From assembly GCA_002796165.1 (NCBI GenBank), contig PCWF01000068.1, positions 2,838 to 17,630 of the forward strand: 14,793 nt of DNA, given 5' to 3'. This document shows positions 7,363 through 12,796 of the stretch, one piece after another. Source of the DNA: Nitrospinae bacterium CG11_big_fil_rev_8_21_14_0_20_56_8. GTDB taxonomy: Bacteria > Nitrospinota > Nitrospinia > Nitrospinales > VA-1. A model generated the notes under the pieces. It made no database searches and was not told where the DNA came from. It saw nothing but the letters and a program-made list of their open reading frames with translations. The translations under genes and the position numbers were made by a program. Each line of letters starts with the position of its first letter. The first letter of the stretch is position 1.

Positions 7363-7409
7363 TGAACCCAAACTCCCACAAATTCGGTTAAAAAGATTCC
7401 CTTAGATTC

Positions 7410-7438
7410 AGGATAAAATTTACCGAGCCTCTTGGCAA
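7410..7438 (-). promoter_or_regulatory. Predicted sigma-70-type promoter of the fmdB-kinase-regulator-deacylase operon
   Basis: On the minus strand TTGCCA (7438-7433) and TATCCT (7415-7410) are 17 bases apart. The -35 matches four of six consensus positions plus the terminal A, and the -10 is the same hexamer proposed for ectAB. Transcription would start near 7403, about 40 bases before the fmdB ATG. The site lies in the 121-base gap after ilvE, which holds no clear terminator hairpin, so read-through from ilvE is also possible. Confidence 0.45.
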
Positions 7439-7483
7439 GGCGGTTTTCGATTTTTTTGGGGTCGTGGGGGCCTGGGGGCCGGG

Positions 7484-8443
7484 TCAGACTTCGGTCAGCC
7501 AATGGCGGAATTTGGGGATCTCGCCCCGGACCGCCTCAAAAAAAGTCTTTTGAATCAGGTCCGTGGTGGGACCCTTCTTGCCCGCTCCGATCGTCCGGTT
7601 GTCGATTTCCCGGACGGGGGTGATCTCGGCGGCGGTGCCCGTCAGAAACAATTCTTCGGCGATATACAACTCGTCCCGCGTGATGAACCCGTCCGCGAGG
7701 GGAATGTTGAGGTGCTCGCAGATCTGGATCACCGCATCGCGGGTGATCCCCTCCAGATTGGCGCAGGAGAGGGAAGGCGTCCGCAACCGGCCGCGGTGCA
7801 GGAGGAAGATATTCTCCCCGGAGCCCTCGGAAACCAGGCCGTTGGTGTCGAGAAGGATCGCCTCGTCGTACCCGTCCTGTACGGCCTCGGCCTTGGCCAG
7901 AATGGAGTTGATGTAATAGCCGCACGCTTTTGCCCGCGTCATGGTGATGTTGACGTGATGCCGGGCGAAGGAGGAGATCTTGACCCGGATCCCCCGGTTC
8001 ATGCCTTCATCGCCGAGGTAGGCCCCCCAGGGCCACGCCGCGATGGCCACGCGCACGTCCACTCCGTTGGGGTTGAGTCCCATTTTATTGTGTCCCAAAA
8101 ATACAATGGGGCGAATATAGCACTCCACCAGCTTGTTTTCCCGGATCACGTTTAAAATGGCCGCGCGGATCGCCTCCCGCGTAAAGGGGATGTTGATTCC
8201 CAGAATGACCGCGGAGTTGAACAGCCGGTCCACATGTTCATTCAGGCGGAACACCGCCGATTTTTTGTCGTGCGTCTGGTAGCAACGAATGCCCTCGAAC
8301 ACGCCATACCCGTAGTGGAGGGTATGAGTGAGAACATGCACGTTGGCCTCGTGCCAAGGGACAAATTTCCCGTCGATCCAGATTTTTTCGGACTTTTCCA
8401 AGGTGTTGGGGACCCAAAGGGTTGTTGTTAAAGCAGGGATCAA
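7484..8443 (-). CDS. ilvE: Branched-chain amino acid aminotransferase
   Basis: 319-residue fold-type IV PLP enzyme that interconverts leucine, isoleucine and valine with their 2-oxo acids in the cytosol. Recognisable parts are EKIWIDGKFVPWHEA (19-33), VHVLTHTLHYGYGVFEGIR (35-53), YIRPIVFLG (109-117), the cofactor lysine K172 in TRAKACGYYINS, LDTNGLVSEGSGENIF (198-213), GITRDAVI (232-239) and ELFLTGTAAEITPV (264-277). The VSEGSGEN and TGTAAEITPV motifs favour IlvE over D-amino acid transaminase or aminodeoxychorismate lyase. The only usable upstream start is TTG at 8443, preceded by AAGGG nine bases away; an in-frame stop lies just beyond. It is divergent from the tRNA genes. The start codon is less certain than the identity. 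Confidence 0.94.
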   Translation of the reverse strand: MIPALTTTLWVPNTLEKSEKIWIDGKFVPWHEANVHVLTHTLHYGYGVFEGIRCYQTHDKKSAVFRLNEHVDRLFNSAVILGINIPFTREAIRAAILNVIRENKLVECYIRPIVFLGHNKMGLNPNGVDVRVAIAAWPWGAYLGDEGMNRGIRVKISSFARHHVNITMTRAKACGYYINSILAKAEAVQDGYDEAILLDTNGLVSEGSGENIFLLHRGRLRTPSLSCANLEGITRDAVIQICEHLNIPLADGFITRDELYIAEELFLTGTAAEITPVREIDNRTIGAGKKGPTTDLIQKTFFEAVRGEIPKFRHWLTEV

Positions 8444-8484
8444 TTTTATTGACCCTTTGCGTTAAAAGCAAGATAATAAATGAA

Positions 8485-8513
8485 TTGACAGACCCAGTCT
8501 TGTTTGTTAATTT
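8485..8513 (+). promoter_or_regulatory. Predicted promoter of the tRNA-Lys/tRNA-Glu unit
   Basis: A perfect -35 box TTGACA (8485-8490) is followed after 17 bases by TAATTT (8508-8513), a weaker -10. The predicted start near 8520 falls about nine bases before the mature tRNA-Lys 5' end, as expected for a short tRNA leader. The ilvE promoter must also lie in this 85-base divergent gap, but I could not identify it. Confidence 0.5.
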
Positions 8514-8528
8514 TTGCCTTCTGCTTGT

Positions 8529-8601
8529 GGGCCGCTAGCTCAGGTGGTAGAGCAACGCCCTTTTAAGGCGTGGGTCGAAGGTTCGAGTCCTTCGCGGCTC
8601 A
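8529..8601 (+). tRNA. tRNA-Lys (anticodon TTT)
   Basis: 73-base cloverleaf. The acceptor stem pairs GGGCCGC with GCGGCTC (one G-U pair), followed by discriminator A. The D arm contains AGCTCAGGTGGTAGAGC. The anticodon arm is ACGCC-CTTTTAA-GGCGT with TTT at the centre, and the T arm is GAAGG-TTCGAGT-CCTTC. CCA is not encoded and must be added enzymatically. The gene lies 19 bases before tRNA-Glu and is probably co-transcribed with it. Confidence 0.97.
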
Positions 8602-8620
8602 TTCCCGCATTTCGTCTTAC

Positions 8621-8695
8621 GTCCCCATCGTCTAGCCAGGCCCAGGACACCGGCCTTTCACGCCGGCGACGCGGGTTCGAATCCCGCTGGGGACG
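8621..8695 (+). tRNA. tRNA-Glu (anticodon TTC)
   Basis: 75-base cloverleaf with acceptor stem GTCCCCA/TGGGGAC, discriminator G, anticodon arm CCGGC-CTTTCAC-GCCGG carrying TTC, and T arm GCGGG-TTCGAAT-CCCGC. CCA is not encoded. It is the last tRNA before the plus-strand block of secreted and membrane proteins, so its 3' end is a candidate integration site, although no integrase is visible here. Confidence 0.97.
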
Positions 8696-8739
8696 CTCTT
8701 TTGATTCCTGGTTGAAAAAACCTTGTCGCAGTTGAACGT

Positions 8740-8758
8740 GGGGACGTGCGAGGTCCCC
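8740..8758 (+). other. GC-rich hairpin downstream of tRNA-Glu
   Basis: GGGGAC (8740-8745) pairs with GTCCCC (8753-8758) across a seven-base loop. It begins 45 bases after tRNA-Glu and is not followed by a clean T-run, so it is at best a poor intrinsic terminator. The left arm repeats the GGGGACG at the 3' end of tRNA-Glu (8689-8695), so it could be a relic of a duplicated tRNA end. Confidence 0.35.
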
Positions 8759-8786
8759 CGGTTCCCGTTTCCCAGGTGTCATGTTC

Positions 8787-9536
8787 ATGATACGCTGGTC
8801 CCTTCTCCTTCTTCTGATCCTCTCTGACACCGGGTGGGGGTATGTTGCCGGTAGCCCTGGAAGAAATCCCATTTTCTTATCGCCGCAGAAACGCTGGGAA
8901 GTGGTGTTTCGCGTGGTGGAACATCTGCAATTCACTCCGGAACAAACCGCGAGTTCCCCCGACGCGCTGAACCGCGTCCGGTATCAAATCGAGTTTTCCC
9001 CGCAAACGGGCCAGGGACCGGTCCGGTCGATCGAGTACCAGGATGTCTATGGAGCCGATTTTTCGGGGAAACCGACCCCCTTGGAAACGTTGTTCGTCCA
9101 GATGATCTGGAGCCCGAAGGAGGATTTCGCGGTGCTTCCCGAGGAAGGCTGGCCAAGCGCTCCCGGAACGGCCCTGCTCAAGGCCCTGGCGCTGTCGCCC
9201 GGCCTCGGCTGGACAAAAGCAGATTTCCATCTGGATAATTTTCATTGGGCCGATTCCCTGCGGGTAGTGGGGGACGTGCACGACGATTGCGAATATTCCG
9301 TCCGCCTGTTCGATGGGAAAACCGGAAAAACGGAAATCATCCAGTCAGGGGCATCGCCGGAAGGATTCCAGATCGGGCGCGTCGAGGGCCGGGAATTGAT
9401 GCTTCAAAAAGTTCTGGATAATTGCCGGAGGGAGGAGGATCTTTCCCGGTTTGTCGCCGAATGTTTTACGCTGGATCTGGATTCCCTGTCCCTGAAGCCC
9501 GTTACGTGCGATATGCCCACGGCTCCACGCCGGTGA
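8787..9536 (+). CDS. Hypothetical secreted protein with four cysteines
   Basis: Not recognised. 249 residues from the ATG at 8787, chosen because AGGTG (8774-8778) is eight bases upstream; an ATG two codons earlier (8781) would leave too short a gap. Residues 1-18 look like a signal peptide (MIRWSLLLLLILSDTGWG). The mature part is mixed beta-like with aromatic-rich segments VRSIEYQDVYGADF (79-92), LFVQMIWSPKEDFAVLP (102-118) and FHLDNFHWADSLRVVGD (147-163). The SPKEDF and LFDGKTGK phrases recall beta-propeller blades, but no repeat is established. All four cysteines lie in the C-terminal third (168, 213, 226, 241), fitting one or two disulfides outside the cytosol. It follows the tRNAs on the same strand and is separated from the VTC gene by over 200 bases, so it is probably a separate unit. 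Confidence 0.72.
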   Translation: MIRWSLLLLLILSDTGWGYVAGSPGRNPIFLSPQKRWEVVFRVVEHLQFTPEQTASSPDALNRVRYQIEFSPQTGQGPVRSIEYQDVYGADFSGKPTPLETLFVQMIWSPKEDFAVLPEEGWPSAPGTALLKALALSPGLGWTKADFHLDNFHWADSLRVVGDVHDDCEYSVRLFDGKTGKTEIIQSGASPEGFQIGRVEGRELMLQKVLDNCRREEDLSRFVAECFTLDLDSLSLKPVTCDMPTAPRR

Positions 9537-9699
9537 GGATGTGTGGAGGGCCAACCTGTCGACGGGCCGGATGTTTGGGGAAGAGGATCAAACAATACTT
9601 CGCGGGTTCCTGGAGCCCGAGTCCTTTGGGGGGTGGTTCACCTCTCGTGGGTTTGCCGGAGCCAAGGTTTTTAAATTACCCTCGGGGTTAAATTTTCTC

Positions 9700-9705
9700 T
9701 ACAAT
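9700..9705 (+). promoter_or_regulatory. Possible -10 box upstream of the VTC-type gene
   Basis: TACAAT matches five of six -10 positions. The best -35 at allowed spacing is TTACCC (9676-9681, 18 bases away), which is poor, so an activator would be needed if this is the promoter of the VTC/DUF4956/beta-helix/CotH block. A 13-codon leader frame (9733-9771) with GGAAAG before its ATG lies between this site and the VTC start. Low certainty. Confidence 0.25.
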
Positions 9706-9808
9706 GGCCCTTGAGGGAATCGGAAAGTTGAAATGATGTTGGATTCGAGGGTTGGACCTTCTTCCATCTGAAAATTCGAAATATTTATTCTTAATTTTCT
9801 GGACTGCG

Positions 9809-10522
9809 GTGAAAAATAATAGAATTGAATATAAGTATTACGTAAATTTTTATAAACGCACCCAATTTTTAAATGATATTCTGCCTCATTTCAAATTAGA
9901 CCCCCATGCCAATGCGATATCAGCCACATACTCCGTCTCCTCCATCTACTTTGATGACCACAAGTTATCTTCCTACCATGAAAAGTTGGAAGGGCACCCC
10001 ATTCGAGTAAAGCAACGATTGCGTTTTTATCCCTCTTCAAATGGCAAGCATTTATTCCTCGAATTTAAACATAAAACGAGTGACCGGATTTACAAAAATA
10101 AAACCAAATTTCCTATCGATCAATTGCCATTTTTTTTGGATTTTCCTAATATGGCCTTCGATGTCACGGATCAGGAAGGGGAAGACTTCTTTTTCCGAAT
10201 GCGAATCAAATATCGTCAATTGAAGCCTCTGTTGAGGATAGATTATTCGCGGATCGCGATGACAATGAAAAACGATTCGAGAGTGAGGGTGAGTTTGGAC
10301 AGTTGTATCAAGACGGCACGCGTCCGGGGCAGAGAAATGACGAAAACCTGGATACCTGTTATTCCGGGTCACCTTTCGATTCTGGAAATCAAAACTCCAA
10401 ATTATCTGCCAACTCTGCTGACGGGACTGATAGGGAAATACAATTTGCAACGCAGAGCCATCAGCAAATATGCATTGGCCATGCAAAAATTGGGATTGAA
10501 CAGTGCGATGTCCCATTATTAA
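9809..10522 (+). CDS. VTC-domain protein (polyphosphate polymerase-like, CYTH/triphosphate-tunnel fold)
   Basis: 237-residue cytosolic protein related to the catalytic domain of yeast Vtc4, which builds polyphosphate from ATP. The tunnel-wall pattern is visible: EYKYYV at the N-terminus (7-12), SIYFDDHKLSSYHEKL (45-60), basic strand RVKQRLRFY (66-74), FLEFKHK (83-89), PLLRIDYSRIAM (140-151), ILEIKTPNYLP (191-201) and RRAISKYALA (215-224). The basic and acidic positions known to bind triphosphate in VTC proteins therefore seem kept (R66, K68, R70, E85, K87, R143, E193, K220). I chose the GTG at 9809, placing the conserved EYKYYV close to the start; a TTG at 9752 in the same frame would add 19 residues unlike the family. 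It lies 15 bases before the DUF4956 gene. Codon use is clearly AT-rich compared with genes to the left. Product and acceptor in bacteria are unproven. Confidence 0.85.
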   Translation: MKNNRIEYKYYVNFYKRTQFLNDILPHFKLDPHANAISATYSVSSIYFDDHKLSSYHEKLEGHPIRVKQRLRFYPSSNGKHLFLEFKHKTSDRIYKNKTKFPIDQLPFFLDFPNMAFDVTDQEGEDFFFRMRIKYRQLKPLLRIDYSRIAMTMKNDSRVRVSLDSCIKTARVRGREMTKTWIPVIPGHLSILEIKTPNYLPTLLTGLIGKYNLQRRAISKYALAMQKLGLNSAMSHY

Positions 10523-10537
10523 TTAAAGGAAAATCAA

Positions 10538-11233
10538 ATGAACGATTGGGCAGGGATAAGTGATGTCTTCCAAAGTTCCTTCCAACTGGGTTTTGGCTCC
10601 TCGGTAATAATTCTTGTTGTGAGTTTTCTTTCAGGGTTGGTCATTTCATGGGTTTACTGGTTAAATTCGCCCAGATTTTCGGTCGAGTCCCAATTCAGAT
10701 TCACTTTGACCATGATCTGTATGATTGTTGCGGCGATCATGGCTGTCATCGGAACCAACGTAACTTTATCACTTGGACTCATTGGGGCGTTGTCGATCAT
10801 TCGTTTCAGGGCCGTGATTAAAAACAGCGTCGACATGACTTATTTGTTTTGGTCTATTGCTACGGGCCTTGCCATGGGCGCAAGGGCGTGGGACATGGCA
10901 TTTGCGGGCCTGATTTTGATCGGCGGGGGAATGACAACGATTCGCCGCTTCAACATGTTTACGTCCTCGAACCGGGGTTATATTCTTACGCTCTATACCG
11001 ATCCCGAAATACAAAATAACAACGTCTCTCAAATTCTGAGTGCCGCGATTGATGGTGTAAAGCATGAACTGAAATCGGCATCCCTCAATCATATCGACGG
11101 CCAAAACGAATACACCTACGAACTCCACACCCGGAAACCGGATGTGTTGGAAAAAATTGCGGAGGAGATTCGCGGAATGACGGGGATCAAGGGAGTCGTG
11201 CTACTGGCTCCGGAAACGAATCTGTATATTTAA
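10538..11233 (+). CDS. DUF4956 integral membrane protein
   Basis: 231-residue polytopic protein of the DUF4956 family. Hydrophobic segments run about 22-44, 56-73, 76-90 and 102-131. The family signature SLGLIGALSIIRFRAVIKNS (78-97) followed by DMTYLFWSIATGLAMGA is intact. Residues about 147-231 form a soluble alpha/beta tail (YILTLYTD, EYTYELHTR, IKGVVLLAPE), likely cytosolic and ferredoxin-like. The ATG at 10538 has AAAGGAAAA immediately before it. The family has no assigned biochemical role but recurs beside VTC-domain and CotH genes, and here it sits 15 bases after the VTC gene and 16 before the beta-helix gene. By position it is the natural membrane anchor or channel for the VTC protein; this is inference. 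Confidence 0.88.
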   Translation: MNDWAGISDVFQSSFQLGFGSSVIILVVSFLSGLVISWVYWLNSPRFSVESQFRFTLTMICMIVAAIMAVIGTNVTLSLGLIGALSIIRFRAVIKNSVDMTYLFWSIATGLAMGARAWDMAFAGLILIGGGMTTIRRFNMFTSSNRGYILTLYTDPEIQNNNVSQILSAAIDGVKHELKSASLNHIDGQNEYTYELHTRKPDVLEKIAEEIRGMTGIKGVVLLAPETNLYI

Positions 11234-11249
11234 CGCTGGGAGTCAAAAC

Positions 11250-12665
11250 ATGCCCTCTCCCTCCTTTCGTTTTCAGCCAATTAGGGCAAAAGCCTGGATT
11301 CGATTATCGGTTGGGATTTCTGCGGTTCTGTTCACGTCCCTTTTAGGGTATCCCGCAAATTCCAGGGCAGGGGATTGGGATCATTTAATAAAAATCCAAT
11401 CCTTTTCCCAATCCGGTCCCGAATCGCGAGAGGTTTTTTCCCTGCCTCCGGGCCGGCATTTTTTTCGAAACAATGTAATCATCCCGAAATCCGTTAAGGT
11501 TATTCTCCAACCCGGCGCAAACCTCATTTTCGCTCCCGGGGTTTCCCTGGTTGTATACGGTCAATTGGAAGCCGTTGGGACCTCTGCCTCTCCCATTGAA
11601 TTCAGCGGATGGAACCCCCGCCAGGGATGGGGTGTGGTGGCGGTGCTTCAGGAGGAAGCCTCCGCCCGTTTTAAATATTGTCTGTTCAAGGGAGGGAATG
11701 ACGCTTACATCAACGGAGTTTTCCTCTCCGGAATGTTGAGTGCTTATTTTGCGCCGGTTCAGGTGGAGGACAGCATCTTCCTGGATGCCCGCGGGGATGA
11801 TGCCCTGAACTTCAAGAATTCCATTTCATCGGTGCGTAACAGTTTTTTCATTGGCAACCATCATGATGCATTGGATTTCGACTTTATGCTTCCTGGGACC
11901 CTGGTTCAGGGAAATCTGATCTACCGAAACGGCGATGACGGGATCGACCTGTCTGGATCCCATACCCTGGTGGTGAACAATAAAGTGGCAGAGAGTGGGG
12001 ACAAGGCCATCAGTGTGGGAGAAGAGTCCCAAGACGTCATCTTCAATAATTTATTGGTGGGCAACAATACCGGAATGGCCATCAAGGATTCTTCCACCCC
12101 GATGATTGTCAATAATACCATCATTGAAAACCGGATCGGTATCGCGATCTATCGTAAGAAGGCCGCCCACGCGGGCGGGCAGGCCAAGATATTCAATTCC
12201 CTCCTGCAAAACCTGGACATGGATATCGGAATCCAAAATGAAGAGGGGGGGGATTCTCTGGCGATGGCGGCCCACTCTTTTTGGATAGACCGGCCCGGCG
12301 ATTTCAAATACATGATTGTGGCTCCTGAAATCCCCAAGATTCAGGGAAAAAAAGGGCGCTTCAGAAATTTCCTCGAGGGTGAGGAACCGACCCAACTTTC
12401 ACCTGGGAAATTTGTCGTGTTGAGAGGGAATGGGACTCGAGACCTGGGGGGAAGAGTTACGGAGTCCCCTTTGTTCATGGATTCCTCCGGGGAAGATTTC
12501 CGCGTTTCCGGTCCCCTCCAAAAGGCGGGTGATCCGCAGATACTCAACCGGATTGTGCTGGAACACCGTCTGTTGGAGTTTGGCGGAAAGAAAACCGAAG
12601 TCCCTATTGGGATCATAGATCCCTTCCCTTTTATCGGTGGCAATCCGGCTTGGATGGAACGTTAA
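11250..12665 (+). CDS. Exported right-handed parallel beta-helix protein
   Basis: 471 residues with an N-terminal export signal (about 1-40: basic start, hydrophobic WIRLSVGISAVLFTSLLGYP, cleavage likely after SRA). The body, about 75-330, has PbH1/NosD-type coils of roughly 22-24 residues, seen as repeated turns DDALNFKNS (183-191), HDALDFDF (205-212), DDGIDLSGS (229-237), DKAISVGEE (251-259), GMAIKDSS (275-282) and IGIAIYRKK (296-304). The aligned acidic residues resemble a calcium-binding or carbohydrate-facing ladder. The first part (PGRHFFRNNVIIPKSVKVIL) is a capping segment typical of such solenoids. A less regular C-terminal domain covers about 345-471. GGGAG lies seven bases before the ATG, and the gene follows DUF4956 by 16 bases. 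No lyase catalytic site is evident, so binding or a structural role is as likely as enzymatic action. Confidence 0.85.
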   Translation: MPSPSFRFQPIRAKAWIRLSVGISAVLFTSLLGYPANSRAGDWDHLIKIQSFSQSGPESREVFSLPPGRHFFRNNVIIPKSVKVILQPGANLIFAPGVSLVVYGQLEAVGTSASPIEFSGWNPRQGWGVVAVLQEEASARFKYCLFKGGNDAYINGVFLSGMLSAYFAPVQVEDSIFLDARGDDALNFKNSISSVRNSFFIGNHHDALDFDFMLPGTLVQGNLIYRNGDDGIDLSGSHTLVVNNKVAESGDKAISVGEESQDVIFNNLLVGNNTGMAIKDSSTPMIVNNTIIENRIGIAIYRKKAAHAGGQAKIFNSLLQNLDMDIGIQNEEGGDSLAMAAHSFWIDRPGDFKYMIVAPEIPKIQGKKGRFRNFLEGEEPTQLSPGKFVVLRGNGTRDLGGRVTESPLFMDSSGEDFRVSGPLQKAGDPQILNRIVLEHRLLEFGGKKTEVPIGIIDPFPFIGGNPAWMER

Positions 12666-12796
12666 AAAGTCATGACTTCGGATGTTGAAACCCTTTTGAT
12701 TTCCCCCGCCTGGATACCCCGGGTGAAATTATGAAATTATGGAACTCCGTAACTGAAGGAAAGCAAGTGTTCACCCAGGGAGATAGCGGAGTTGGG

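Noticed and set aside
9666..9695. Apparent AT-flanked inverted repeat (AAATTACCC...GGGGTTAAATT)
   Set aside because: On base-by-base pairing only four pairs hold, and the flanking positions mismatch.
11854..11872. TTGGCA...TGC inside the beta-helix gene as a sigma-54 promoter for the NtrC-type regulator
   Set aside because: The spacing between the GG and GC elements is wrong, and the site is inside a coding sequence.
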